64,000 nucleotides of DNA. It comes from Accumulibacter appositus (GTDB taxonomy: Bacteria; Pseudomonadota; Gammaproteobacteria; Burkholderiales; Rhodocyclaceae). The DNA is taken from assembly GCF_035440685.1 (NCBI RefSeq), contig NZ_DAORMW010000024.1; one strand, 5' to 3'. Of this stretch, positions 29,917-41,026 are shown one piece after another; position 1 is the first letter of the stretch; the number at the start of each line of letters is the position of its first letter. The position numbers and the translations under genes are program-made. The notes under the pieces were generated by a model. That model was not told the DNA's origin. It ran no database searches and saw nothing but the letters and a program-made list of their open reading frames with translations.

Positions 29917-30360
29917 ATGTTCCAGAAGCTCGCAGCTTGCCTGTCAGTCCTGCTCTTGGTCAGCGTGCTCACGGCTTGCGCCGGCGCCAGCCGGCAGCCG
30001 GGAGAAATGGAGATGCGTACCGGCGTCGTCGAACAGATTATCGATGTCGACTTGCCGAGCAATCATCATCCCGGCGTCGGTGCGGTGGTCGGTGGCCTCG
30101 CCGGTCTGGGGGTCGGCAGCCTGATCGGTGCGGGCACCGGTCGCGACGTGGCCATGATCGCCGGAAGCATTGGCGGCGCGCTCGCCGGCAATGAAATCCA
30201 GAGGAAATATGAGCGCCCTGTTCCGGGGCAGCAAATCGTTGTTCGTACCGCCAGCGGCGTGCTGATTTCGGTCACCCAGGCCGGCGTCGCGGGTTTGCGC
30301 AAGGGACAACTGGTCTATGTCGAGGGTCATGGCGACGGTGCGCGCGTCGTCGCGCGTTGA
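29917..30360 (+). CDS. SlyB-like glycine-zipper lipoprotein
   Basis: 147 residues. The signal peptide ends in the lipobox LTAC-AGAS, so the product should be a lipoprotein. A glycine-zipper helix pair follows (GAVVGGLAGLGVGSLIGAGTGRD and AGSIGGALAGNEI), typical of SlyB/17-kDa antigen outer-membrane lipoproteins. A C-terminal domain with QQIVVRTASGVLISVTQ matches the SlyB pattern. Such proteins help keep the outer membrane intact under stress. AAAGGA lies before the ATG. The last four bases TTGA overlap the TTG start of the next gene, giving possible translational coupling, although the two proteins have no known functional link. Confidence 0.88.
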   Translation: MFQKLAACLSVLLLVSVLTACAGASRQPGEMEMRTGVVEQIIDVDLPSNHHPGVGAVVGGLAGLGVGSLIGAGTGRDVAMIAGSIGGALAGNEIQRKYERPVPGQQIVVRTASGVLISVTQAGVAGLRKGQLVYVEGHGDGARVVAR

Positions 30361-31982
30361 ATTGCGGCCGCCAGCCGGGGCAGAATGGGCAGCTGATCGA
30401 CGTCAGTGAGGTCTACGCCGAGTACATCCGGCCGGCGCTGGAGGTGGCCGGGATGGAAGTCTTCGGGGCCGACGATGAGCAGCGCCCCGGCGCCATTCGT
30501 GCCGACCTCTTCCAGGAACTGCTGCTCGCCGAGCGCCAGGCGTTCTCCGGCAGCTATCGCAGCTGGGCGCAGCGCATGGACGTCGCGCACCAGAAGGACT
30601 GTCCCGGCGACCTGCTGGTGCTGGCCGACGAGGCGCCGATGCGCGCGCTGCACCGCGAAGCGAGGCGCGCCGCCGGCAAGGTCTTGCTCAAGCGCAGGCA
30701 GTATCAGCTGGCGCTCGAGCAGTTCGAGCTGGCGTTGGCCATCGACGCTGACGACAGCTTCAGCCGCGAGAAGAAAGCGCTCTGCCTGGGTCGCCTGGGC
30801 CGCTTCACGGAGGCGCGCGAGTGGCTACGGCAGCTGATCGAGGGCTATCCTCGCGATCCTGCATGCTGGGCGCTGCTCGGCCATGTCGAGAAGGAAAGCT
30901 GGCGGGCCGGTTGGCGACAGCCCGGGCGGACACCGGCGCAGATGCACGCCGCCGCCAGCCACGAAAATAGGGCGCTCGGCGAGGCCATCGAAGCTTATCG
31001 CCAGGCTTTCGTCGCCGCTCCGGCCGATCATCACTCTGGGGTCAAGGCGCTGACCCTGCAAGTGCTGCGCCAGCATTGTCGCGGCGAGAGCAGCCAGACC
31101 ATGATCGAGGCGTTGATCGGCGGCGTGCGCTGGTCCTGCCTGAGCGCCCGGGAGCGTGACGGCAAGGACTATGGGGCGCACGCCAGCTACGCCGAACTCT
31201 GTCTGTTGATCGATCCGCTGCCGAGCGTTCACCAAGCCTTTGGGAATATGGTGGCAGCGGCCAGCGGTGACTGCTTCGCGCTCGATTCAACGCGGCAGAC
31301 GCTGCAGCTGCTGCGCGACATCGATTTCCGGCCCGTCGAGACGGCGACCGCGCTGAGCATCGTCGAAGGCGGCATCGAGCGCAGCCGTGTGCCGTTCGAG
31401 CCCCGCCAGGTGTGGCTCTTCAGCGGGCACATGATTGACGCCGCTGGTCGTGAGCCGCCGCGCTTTCCTGCTGCCAAGGAGGCGCTGGCCGCCGCGAAGA
31501 TCGCCGAGGCTCTCGATGCGCTCGGTGCGGGGGACGGTGATCTGGCGCTAGCACAGGCCGCCAGCGGCGGCGACCTGTTGTTTCTGGAAGCCTGTCAGGC
31601 ACGCGGCATTCGCCTGCAGGTGATGCTGCCTTTCGAGAGCGCGGAGTTCATTGTGCGCTCGGTGCTGCCGGCGAGTAACGGCGAGCACTGGCGGCAGCGC
31701 TACCTGACGCTGACCAATGCGCTTGCCGAGCAGCCGCGGATCATGCCGGCGGAACTCGGTCGGCTGCCGAAAGACGTGTGCGGCAAGGCGGCGAATGCTT
31801 TCGAGCGCTGCAATCTGTGGCTGCTGTATACGGCGCTCGCCTGGGGCATCGACAAGCTGCGCTTTGTCTGTCTGTGGAATGGCGGTGGTGGCGACGGTCC
31901 CGGAGGGACCGCGCACATGTACGCTGAAGTCAAGCGTCGTAGCGGACGGGTGACCTGGCTCGATACGCGGAAGTTGTGGTGA
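30357..31982 (+). CDS. TPR/TRAFs-binding-type protein with SLOG-like C-terminal domain
   Basis: 541 residues from a TTG overlapping the lipoprotein stop. Residues 15-60 (VYAEYIRPALEVAGMEVF, DDEQRPGAIRADLFQELLLAE) resemble the middle of the TIR-like domain of bacterial TRAFs-binding (DUF4071) proteins, without its N-terminal strand or the usual ADLTTANANVFYELG part. TPR helices follow at about 100-165, then a TRAFs-binding-like region (about 175-335; GHVEKESW, AIEAYRQAF, GVKALTL). The last 190 residues (WLFSGHMID, PRFPAAKEA, SGGDLLFLEA, GGGGDGPGGTAHM) look like a Rossmann-type SLOG domain; this assignment is inference. No upstream in-frame ATG or GTG was found, so the N-terminus is either truncated or truly short. 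Likely a scaffold or sensor for the upstream protease/lipase proteins. Confidence 0.7.
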   Translation: MNCGRQPGQNGQLIDVSEVYAEYIRPALEVAGMEVFGADDEQRPGAIRADLFQELLLAERQAFSGSYRSWAQRMDVAHQKDCPGDLLVLADEAPMRALHREARRAAGKVLLKRRQYQLALEQFELALAIDADDSFSREKKALCLGRLGRFTEAREWLRQLIEGYPRDPACWALLGHVEKESWRAGWRQPGRTPAQMHAAASHENRALGEAIEAYRQAFVAAPADHHSGVKALTLQVLRQHCRGESSQTMIEALIGGVRWSCLSARERDGKDYGAHASYAELCLLIDPLPSVHQAFGNMVAAASGDCFALDSTRQTLQLLRDIDFRPVETATALSIVEGGIERSRVPFEPRQVWLFSGHMIDAAGREPPRFPAAKEALAAAKIAEALDALGAGDGDLALAQAASGGDLLFLEACQARGIRLQVMLPFESAEFIVRSVLPASNGEHWRQRYLTLTNALAEQPRIMPAELGRLPKDVCGKAANAFERCNLWLLYTALAWGIDKLRFVCLWNGGGGDGPGGTAHMYAEVKRRSGRVTWLDTRKLW

Positions 31983-32052
31983 GCGGCCGCTGCACTTGGC
32001 GTGAGCCGCCGCCGCACAAGCCCGCTGGCTAGCGCGGCGGCTGAGCAAAGGC

Positions 32053-32081
32053 GCTGCGCCTGTCCGGCTTACAGGCGCAGC
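32053..32081. terminator. Hairpin between convergent genes
   Basis: GCTGCGCCTGT pairs perfectly with ACAGGCGCAGC across a 7-base loop, giving an 11-bp stem. It lies between the ends of two converging genes, so it may terminate in both directions. It lacks a strong T-run. Confidence 0.55.
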
Positions 32082-32100
32082 CGCCGCAGCGTTCGGTGGC

Positions 32101-32682
32101 TCATGGCTCGATGCGCGTGCCGAGGACCTTGAGGAATTTTGCCAGCCAGTCCGCATGCGCGGGCCAGGCCGGCGCGGTGACCAGATTGCCATCGACCAGC
32201 GCTTCTTCGATCGGGATGTCGGCGAAGCTGCCACCGGCAGCCCTGACCTCGGGTGCGCAGGCCGGATAGGCAGAGCACGAGCGTCCCGCCAGCACACCGG
32301 CGGCGGCCAGCAGTTGCGCACCGTGGCAGATGGCGGCAATGGGTTTGCCGGCGTTGGCGAAATGCTGAACCATGGCGATCACTGCCGGGTCCAGGCGCAG
32401 GTATTCGGGCGCCCGGCCACCGGGAATGACCAGCGCGTCGTAGTCTTCGGCGTTCACCGTCGCGAACTCGGCGTTGAGCGTGAACCGGTGCCCCGGCTTT
32501 TCGCTGTAGGTCTGGTCGCCTTCGAAATCGTGGATGGCGGTGCGTACCTGCTCGCCGCCAAGCTTGCCCGGGCAGACAGCGTGCACGGTATGGCCGACCA
32601 TCTGCAGGGCCTGGAAGGGAACCATCGTTTCGTAGTCCTCGGTGAAATCACCGGTGATCATCAGAATCATTTTTGCAGCCAT
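32101..32682 (-). CDS. DJ-1/PfpI family protein
   Basis: 193-residue member of the DJ-1/PfpI superfamily. The nucleophile-elbow Cys is in AICHGAQLL, with the partner acidic residue in GGRAPEYLR. The overall pattern, GDFTEDYETMVPFQAL to LVIPGGRAPE to ICHGAQLLAAAGVLAGR, matches the PfpI/YhbO-like branch, described as glyoxalases, deglycases or stress proteins rather than classical proteases. ATG 32682 is preceded by AAGGAGA; an open frame extends upstream without a signal. Probably a stand-alone transcript divergent from aconitase. Confidence 0.88.
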   Translation of the reverse strand: MAAKMILMITGDFTEDYETMVPFQALQMVGHTVHAVCPGKLGGEQVRTAIHDFEGDQTYSEKPGHRFTLNAEFATVNAEDYDALVIPGGRAPEYLRLDPAVIAMVQHFANAGKPIAAICHGAQLLAAAGVLAGRSCSAYPACAPEVRAAGGSFADIPIEEALVDGNLVTAPAWPAHADWLAKFLKVLGTRIEP

Positions 32683-33033
32683 TTGGGTCTCCTTGGCGTG
32701 ATTGTGGCGAGCGCTTGAACGAAGCGTCACAAAGTTGATACGCATGGATTGTATACAAAGCCTGTCGAAAGCGCAGGTAGCGCTCGGCGGCGGCTGTCGG
32801 CAGGGCATCGCTCGAGGTGCTTTTTTCTGCCAGAAAGGGGGGGCGCTGGATTAGCGTCTATTATTAGGCTGTCACTTGCCGGACGACGCCCGCAGATGTC
32901 ATACGCAAGCCATGCCGGCCGATCTGGCTGCGTGTCCGGCAGCGGGAAGAAGTCCGCTTGTCCTGCTTGACTGCTGCCCGATGTCGGCCTGATTGTTTCT
33001 TGTACCTCACGCAATACCCTTCGGAGGTCGTCC
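32683..33033. other. Divergent intergenic region, PfpI and aconitase
   Basis: These 351 bases hold the upstream regions of two divergent genes. A perfect 10-bp palindrome TTGTATACAA is at 32749-32758. GGAGG precedes the aconitase start. No gene is supported here. Confidence 0.55.
32749..32758. promoter_or_regulatory. Palindrome TTGTATACAA, possible GntR-type operator
   Basis: A perfect 10-bp palindrome, 67 bases upstream of the PfpI start and 276 upstream of aconitase. It resembles operators of FadR-subfamily GntR regulators. No such regulator gene is in the window, so this is only a candidate. Confidence 0.35.
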
Positions 33034-35751
<2,718 letters not shown>

Positions 35752-35889
35752 CGGCGGCGGGGGAATTTGGCGGCAAGGGCCGGCGGCCTGGCTGCCGGCG
35801 CGCAGCCTTGCGCCGTGATTGCGTGGCCTCGCCGTTCTCGTCGGGCGCGGCTAACGTACTATTGATGCTTCCTTCGTTCACTTGTCGCC

Positions 35890-37077
35890 ATGCGCCGGGA
35901 GACCTGCTTGCCGTCCTGCCTTTCGATCCGCACTGTTCCTTCGGCGAGCGCGATTCCGCGCCAGGCCTGGGAGGAGCTCTGTCCTGCCGGCCATCCGTTC
36001 CTGAACGCCGATTTCCTGACCATCATCGAGCAGCACGGCGCGGCGGCGCGCGAATGGGGATGGGCGGCTCGCCATCTGGTGGCCAGCGACGAAAGCGGCA
36101 GCATCCTTGGTCTTCTGCCCCTCTACGTGAAGACGCATTCGCATGGCGATTTCATCTACGACTGGTCGTGGGCTGCGGCTTACCGGCAACTCGGTCGGCA
36201 GTATTACCCGAAGTTGATGAGTTGCTTGCCGCATACGCCGGTGGCCGGGCCGCGCTTTCTGGTTGCCGCCGGGCCGCAGGCGGCCAGTGTTCGCCAGGCG
36301 CTGCTCGATGCTGCGCGCGAACTGCTTGTTGGCGCCGGCCTGTCGTCATGGCATGTGGCCCTGCCGTCCGAGGAGGATGCAAGGATGTTGCAGAACGCGG
36401 GCTTGTTGATCAGCCACGACGTGCAGTTCCACTGGCTCAATACCGGCGGTGGCGATTTTGGCGGCTATCTGGCGAGCTTCAGCGCCGCCAAGCGCCGCAA
36501 GGTGCGCGCCGAAAGGCGGCGGGTGCAGGAAAGCGGCCTGGCGATCGAAACCAGGCATGGCGATCAGATCGACCCTGCCGAATGGCCGCTGCTGCGCGCC
36601 CTCTACGCCGATACCTTCGAGAAATTCAACAACCACGCAGTTTTTTCGGCGGCCTGTTTCGCCGATCTGGCGACGGCGCTGGGTCGCCGTATGGTCGCCT
36701 TCATTGCTCGCGATGGCGGGCTGCCGGTGGCCGTGGCGATCTGTTTCCGCAGCGACGAAGCGCTCTATGGACGCTACTGGGGTTGCAGCGGCAATTACCA
36801 TAGCCTGCACTTCGAACTCTGCTTCTACCAGGGCATTGCCTATTGCCTGCAGCACGGCCTGGCACGCTTCGAGCCCGGCGCTGGTGGCGAGCACAAGCTG
36901 TCACGCGGCTTCACGCCGACCGTTGTCCATTCTGCGCACTGGATCGCCAATCCTGAAATGCGCGCGTTGCTTGCCCGTCATCTGGCGCTGCAGGGGCAGG
37001 CGCTGGCCGACTACAGCGAGCAGGCGGCAGCGCACCTGCCGTTCCGGCGAGATCTGCAGTCGTCGTCGGCCGCCTGA
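35890..37077 (+). CDS. FemAB-like / COG3146 N-acyltransferase-family protein
   Basis: 395 residues. The sequence matches the FemAB-like family once labelled peptidoglycan biosynthesis: HPFLNADFLTIIEQHGAA near the start, LPLYVKTHSHGDFIYDWSWA, then SFSAAKRRKVRAERRRV and GRYWGCSGNYHSLHFELCFYQGIAYCLQHGL. The fold is two GNAT-like domains expected to move an acyl or aminoacyl group, but the substrate for this branch is not established. ATG 35890 has no obvious ribosome-binding sequence. The gene is 138 bases downstream of acnA with hairpin-prone GC-rich DNA between, so it is probably a separate unit. Confidence 0.85.
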   Translation: MRRETCLPSCLSIRTVPSASAIPRQAWEELCPAGHPFLNADFLTIIEQHGAAAREWGWAARHLVASDESGSILGLLPLYVKTHSHGDFIYDWSWAAAYRQLGRQYYPKLMSCLPHTPVAGPRFLVAAGPQAASVRQALLDAARELLVGAGLSSWHVALPSEEDARMLQNAGLLISHDVQFHWLNTGGGDFGGYLASFSAAKRRKVRAERRRVQESGLAIETRHGDQIDPAEWPLLRALYADTFEKFNNHAVFSAACFADLATALGRRMVAFIARDGGLPVAVAICFRSDEALYGRYWGCSGNYHSLHFELCFYQGIAYCLQHGLARFEPGAGGEHKLSRGFTPTVVHSAHWIANPEMRALLARHLALQGQALADYSEQAAAHLPFRRDLQSSSAA

Positions 37078-37115
37078 AGTGGCCAAGCGGCAGTGCCGGG
37101 AGTCGGCGCTGCCCG

Positions 37116-37964
37116 CTATTCCAGACTCGCGGCGATGGCGCGCAGCGCTTCCAGAGCGCCGGCAGCAATGGCGACGCCTTGGTCGCCTTTTGCGTCTTTG
37201 CTGCTTTTTCCAACGGGTAGTTGCGCTTCGCGGGGGTTGATACGGATCAGCGATCCCTTGAGTCGCTCGCCCAGCAAACGCACGGTGGGGATGTGGGTGC
37301 CGGCGCCCACTTCGATCACTACGGGATGCTCGACCCGTCGCAGCTAGGTCTGCAGGCGGCTATCCTGTGCCTGGCTGCGTTGCCCCAGCCATCCCCAGTC
37401 GCCGAACATCAGAATGTTCGGGCGGGCGATTTTCCGGCAGCGGGGGCAGAGCGGCAGCTCGCCGGTCAGCAGACATTGCTCTTCGTCGATCTCGGGCGCG
37501 AAATCGTCGGCCGGCCAGATGGCCTGCGCGGAGGGCGCGCAGTCGGCAATGCATTGCAGGTGATGGATGGAACCGTGGCATTCGCTGATGCGATCGTCGG
37601 CAAAACCCGCCTTCTGAAACTGCCCATCGACGTTGCTGGTGAACACGAAACTGCCCTGCGCCAGCCTGTCGCCGATCTGGCGCAGGATGGCGAAGCCCTG
37701 GTGCGGAATGGTGCGCCGGTAGAGCTGCAGGCGATGCCCGTAGAAGCCCCAGGCGAGACGGGGCCGGCACTCGAAGGCAGCCGGATTGGCGATCTGCTCG
37801 AAGGCGATGCGCGCACGACCAAGTGCCGGGTAGGCGCCCCAGAAGCCCTGCGTGCCGCGAAAGTCGGGCAGGCCCGAATCGACGCCGATGCCGGCTCCGG
37901 CGGTGATCAGCAGGCCGTCGGCCGCGGCGATCAGCTCGGCGCAACGCCGATAGTCGTTCGCCAC
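37116..37964 (-). pseudogene. Sir2-family NAD-dependent deacetylase interrupted by an amber codon
   Basis: The sequence reads as one sirtuin of 282 codons broken by a TAG at 37346-37344. Before it, 206 residues contain the NAD site GAGIGVDSGLPDFRG, catalytic His in ECHGSIHH and zinc cysteines (one CPRC pair visible). After it, in the same frame, come HPVVIEVGAGTHIPTVR and LIRINPRE, the second half of the Rossmann fold. The codon at the break is where relatives probably carry Trp (TGG), so a single G-to-A change would explain it. The GTG start abuts the radical SAM stop (TAAGTG). The downstream part has a GTG at 37319 but would be a fragment. It could be a true pseudogene, a sequencing error or readthrough. 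Confidence 0.85.
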
Positions 37965-38864
37965 TTACAGCCCGCGTGCCCAGGACGGGCGCAGCGGCGC
38001 GCCTTGCGGATCGGCGATCGCCTGCCGTACCTGCTGCAGCAGGCGTTGCTTGTCGGCGCCCAGGGTGCCCTTGAGCAGCAGCCAGTTCGACGCGTGGTCG
38101 CTGCGGAAAACCGTGCGTTCGAGCTGCAAGCGGTCGAGAAAATGTTCCATTTCGACGAACAGCTCGGATTGGCTCAGCGGTCGCCAGTCCGGAAAGGCGC
38201 TGCGAAAGCGCTCCTCGCCAAGGGGAAAGCTGACCACCAGCGTCGCCAGATATTCGGGCTGGGTGGCGTTCGCCAGGCGCGCCGAGTTCTCGGCGTGGCG
38301 CAAGGACAGTACCGGACCGGCGAGACCGTTGAGAATCATCACCGAGCGGCGGATGCCGGCGGCGCCGAGCTTGTCGAGCGCCGCGCGCGTCGATTCGAAG
38401 GTCTCGCCCTTGTTGACCCGTGCCAGGACTTCATCGTCGCCGGATTCGGCACCGACGTAGGCGATCGACAGGCCGGCAGCGGCCAGTTCGCGCAGTTCGT
38501 CGACCGATTTGCGGCGCAGATTGCGCGGCAGGCAGTAGCTCGAAACGCGGTGAACGCCGGGCAGATGCTTGCCGATGGCGGCGAGAACGGCGAGCAGGCG
38601 GCGCGTGGGCAGAACCAGAGCGTCGCCGTCGGCCAGAAAGACGCGGCGGATTTCGCTGCCGAATTGCTCGCCGCTGCGCACGATGCTCTCCAGGACCTCA
38701 GCCTCGTCGCGGGCACGAAAGTGCTTCTGTGGCGCGGTGTACATTTCGCAGAACGTGCAGTGATTCCAGGAGCAGCCGTCGGTAATTGGCAGGATCAGCG
38801 ACTCGGCTTCGCTGGGTGGCCGGTAGACCGGTTCGATGTAACGGATCGGGATCACGGATGGCAT
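37965..38864 (-). CDS. Radical SAM protein
   Basis: 299 residues. The [4Fe-4S] cluster motif is GCSWNHCTFCEMY, with cysteines spaced C-x4-C-x2-C as in a group of COG1032-like radical SAM proteins rather than the classic C-x3-C-x2-C. Other radical SAM landmarks are a GGE-like stretch (LADGDALVLP) and YVGAESGDDEVLARVNKGET. There is no B12-binding domain and no extra cluster domain. The reaction is unknown. It sits head-to-tail with the broken sirtuin, whose start directly follows its stop, suggesting one transcript. Confidence 0.87.
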   Translation of the reverse strand: MPSVIPIRYIEPVYRPPSEAESLILPITDGCSWNHCTFCEMYTAPQKHFRARDEAEVLESIVRSGEQFGSEIRRVFLADGDALVLPTRRLLAVLAAIGKHLPGVHRVSSYCLPRNLRRKSVDELRELAAAGLSIAYVGAESGDDEVLARVNKGETFESTRAALDKLGAAGIRRSVMILNGLAGPVLSLRHAENSARLANATQPEYLATLVVSFPLGEERFRSAFPDWRPLSQSELFVEMEHFLDRLQLERTVFRSDHASNWLLLKGTLGADKQRLLQQVRQAIADPQGAPLRPSWARGL

Positions 38865-38871
38865 GGTATTC

Positions 38872-38896
38872 GGGAGGTGGAGGGACGGGTAGAGGG
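38872..38896 (+). other. Possible G-quadruplex sequence
   Basis: Four GGG runs on the plus strand are separated by loops of 7, 2 and 4 bases (72-74, 82-84, 87-89, 94-96 of 388xx), matching the G3N1-7 rule. It lies just ahead of the radical SAM start, on that gene's template strand. Confidence 0.4.
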
Positions 38897-38978
38897 AGGT
38901 GGAAGGGGCGCGTGAACAGCCATACTAGCCTGCTTTCAGGCTCTTGCCTGCGCTCGCTGCGCGGCGGCGGCAGCAGGC

Positions 38979-40724
38979 TCAGGACCTGCCCTCGCGAGGC
39001 GGCGCTGCCCGCCCTTCCGGGCCGGAGCGCACGAGCGCATAGTCGGCACTGCGCACTTCACGCAACAGCATATCGGTTTCGGCATTGCTGATGCCCAGGG
39101 ATTCCAGGGTTTCAGCCGCCAGGCGCAGGCTGGCCTCGAGCGTTTCGGGGTAGGCCTTGCTGACGCCGGCGCGCAGCAGGGCCTCGCAGCTGGCCAGGTC
39201 GCGCGCGCGCGCGACGATGCTCACCTGCGGCAGTTGCGAGCGGATCAGCGATGCGGCACGGACGGCGGTATGCCGTTTGTCGATGGTCAGCACGACCAGG
39301 TCGATTTCCTGCAGGGAAGCGGCGGTGAGCAACTGCGGGTCGCCGAGGTCGCCGTAGAACACCGGATGCCCTTCGGCATTCCACTTGGCGACCAGTACCG
39401 CGTCGCTATCGAAGGCCACGTAGGGTATGCCAGTACTGGCCAGGATGGTCCCGACGGTGTGGCCGACGCGACCGTAGCCGCCGATGACTACCCGCACTGC
39501 GGATTCGTTGCCCCGTCCGGAGTAACGGAAGCTCTGGTGAACCTCGGCTGGCGCCGCGGCGACACGCCGCGCCAGCCAGTTGCTGAGCTTCACCAGCATT
39601 GGGGTGAGCAACATGGTGAGGGAGATGACCGCCGCACCCATCACGAAGACGAAGTCGTCAATGATACCCAGCGCCTTGGCGGCGCCAAAAAGCACGAAAC
39701 CGAATTCACCTCCCTGCGAGAGCAGGAAGGATACTTTCAAGGCGATGCTGCGCCCGGTTCCGAAGCACAGGCAGAGCAGGTACAGAACGGCCACCTTGAT
39801 GGCGATGATCGCCAGCACGTTGAGGCCGAACTGCCCGGGGTGCTCGAGCAGTACGCGCACATCCAGTGACATGCCGACAGCGACGAAGAAGAGGCTCATC
39901 AGCAGCCCCTTGTGCGGTTCCATGCCGGCCTCGATCTGCAGGCTGTAACGCGAGGTCGAGAGCATCATTCCCATCAGGAAGGCGCCCAGCGCCATCGACA
40001 TGCCGGCATGGTGCATCGCCCAGGCGGCGATGAATACCGCGCCCATCGCCGCCAGCAGGAAGGCCTCGCGATTGTTCTTGCGGGCCAGATGATCGAGGAT
40101 TCTCGGTACCAGGTAGCGGCCGCCGAGGACCACCAGGGCGACCAGCGCCACCGCCACCCCGATCTGCTCCCACAGCCGTGTGTCCTCGGGGAGCGTGCCG
40201 CTGTCGGCGAGCAGCGGTACCAGCGCCAGCAGCGGTACCACCGCCAGATCCTGCATCAGCAGCACGGCAAATGCCGTCTGACCGTGATGGGTGGCAATTT
40301 CGCCCTGATCTCTGAGCATTTGCACGACGAAGGCCGTGGAGGAGAGAGCAAAGCTGCAGCCGATCAACAGCGCCGTGCCCCAGCTGTGCTCGAAGAGCCT
40401 GAAGTAGCCAGTGATCAGCAAGGCGGAAAGGACGATCTGCAGCGAACCGAGACCGAAAAGCGTGCGCCGTAGATCCCAGAGGTGGCGCGGTTTCATCTCC
40501 AGCCCGATCAGAAACAGCAGCAGCACGACTCCGAGTTCGGTGAACTGGCGCACGTCCTCGACGTTGGCGGTGACGAAAGGCCCCATCGTATGCGGTCCGA
40601 CGACGACGCCGGTGACCAGCAGGCCGAGCACCGAACCGAGGCCGAAATGCCGGAACACGGTGACGGCGATTGCGGCGACGACCAGTAACAGCACTGCGGA
40701 GTCAACGAAGGACTTGGGGTCCAT
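38979..40724 (-). CDS. CPA2 family cation:proton antiporter with RCK domain (KefB/C-like)
   Basis: 581 residues. About 12 TM helices fill residues 5-385 and include the CPA2 signature GVVLLLFLIGLEMKPRHL and the proton-binding segment LMQDLAVVPLLAL. A TrkA-N/RCK nucleotide-binding domain follows at about 410-545 (VVIGGYGRVG, then FDSDAVLVAKW and VFYGDLGDP). This layout is that of Kef-type K+/H+ antiporters regulated by NAD(H) or glutathione adducts. No kefF/kefG ancillary gene is adjacent, so glutathione gating is not shown. The C-terminal TrkA-C part is short. Confidence 0.92.
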   Translation of the reverse strand: MDPKSFVDSAVLLLVVAAIAVTVFRHFGLGSVLGLLVTGVVVGPHTMGPFVTANVEDVRQFTELGVVLLLFLIGLEMKPRHLWDLRRTLFGLGSLQIVLSALLITGYFRLFEHSWGTALLIGCSFALSSTAFVVQMLRDQGEIATHHGQTAFAVLLMQDLAVVPLLALVPLLADSGTLPEDTRLWEQIGVAVALVALVVLGGRYLVPRILDHLARKNNREAFLLAAMGAVFIAAWAMHHAGMSMALGAFLMGMMLSTSRYSLQIEAGMEPHKGLLMSLFFVAVGMSLDVRVLLEHPGQFGLNVLAIIAIKVAVLYLLCLCFGTGRSIALKVSFLLSQGGEFGFVLFGAAKALGIIDDFVFVMGAAVISLTMLLTPMLVKLSNWLARRVAAAPAEVHQSFRYSGRGNESAVRVVIGGYGRVGHTVGTILASTGIPYVAFDSDAVLVAKWNAEGHPVFYGDLGDPQLLTAASLQEIDLVVLTIDKRHTAVRAASLIRSQLPQVSIVARARDLASCEALLRAGVSKAYPETLEASLRLAAETLESLGISNAETDMLLREVRSADYALVRSGPEGRAAPPREGRS

Positions 40725-41026
40725 GGTGCGGTGTCCGAGAGCCCGCCCAATTGGGCCGAGAGCCCAATACTAACTTGCTTTCGGTCTGCTGGCGCCTGCT
40801 CGGGCGGCGCTCAGCGGTGCTAACGTTCATGACATGAAGGGACACCGCAAATCATGAAAGTCATGACCGCCCCTCTTCGCCCCGCCCTTCTCCCGCAGCG
40901 GGGAGAGAGGGAGTTTCGTGAGTCGCATGCGTGACTTTCACGGTAAGATCACCCGCCTGGCCCGCCCCTGAACCTGCACCGGGCCTGGTCGTCGCCCCCT
41001 GGCGCGCAGAGAAGGAGTTGCCTGTC
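40725..41026. other. Divergent intergenic region containing repeat copy B
   Basis: 302 bases between the antiporter and a small secreted-protein gene. A palindromic GCCCAATTGGGC lies at 40743-40754 near the antiporter start. Most of the rest is repeat copy B. Promoters for both genes must lie here or within the repeat. Confidence 0.6.
40821..40946 (+). repeat. Interspersed repeat copy B, full form
   Basis: Starts TAACGTTCATGACATG, passes AAATCATGAAAGTCATGACCG, continues into a CCCCTCTTCGCCCCGCCC module with a GCGGGGAGAGAGGGAG arm, and ends TCGCATGCGTGACTTTCACGGTAAG. It shows both conserved ends and the whole middle, so it can be used as the reference copy. Confidence 0.85.

Noticed and set aside
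37116..37319. The downstream sirtuin piece as an independent 67-residue gene
   Set aside because: It is in the same frame as the upstream part and is the missing half of the sirtuin fold; no ribosome-binding site was seen.
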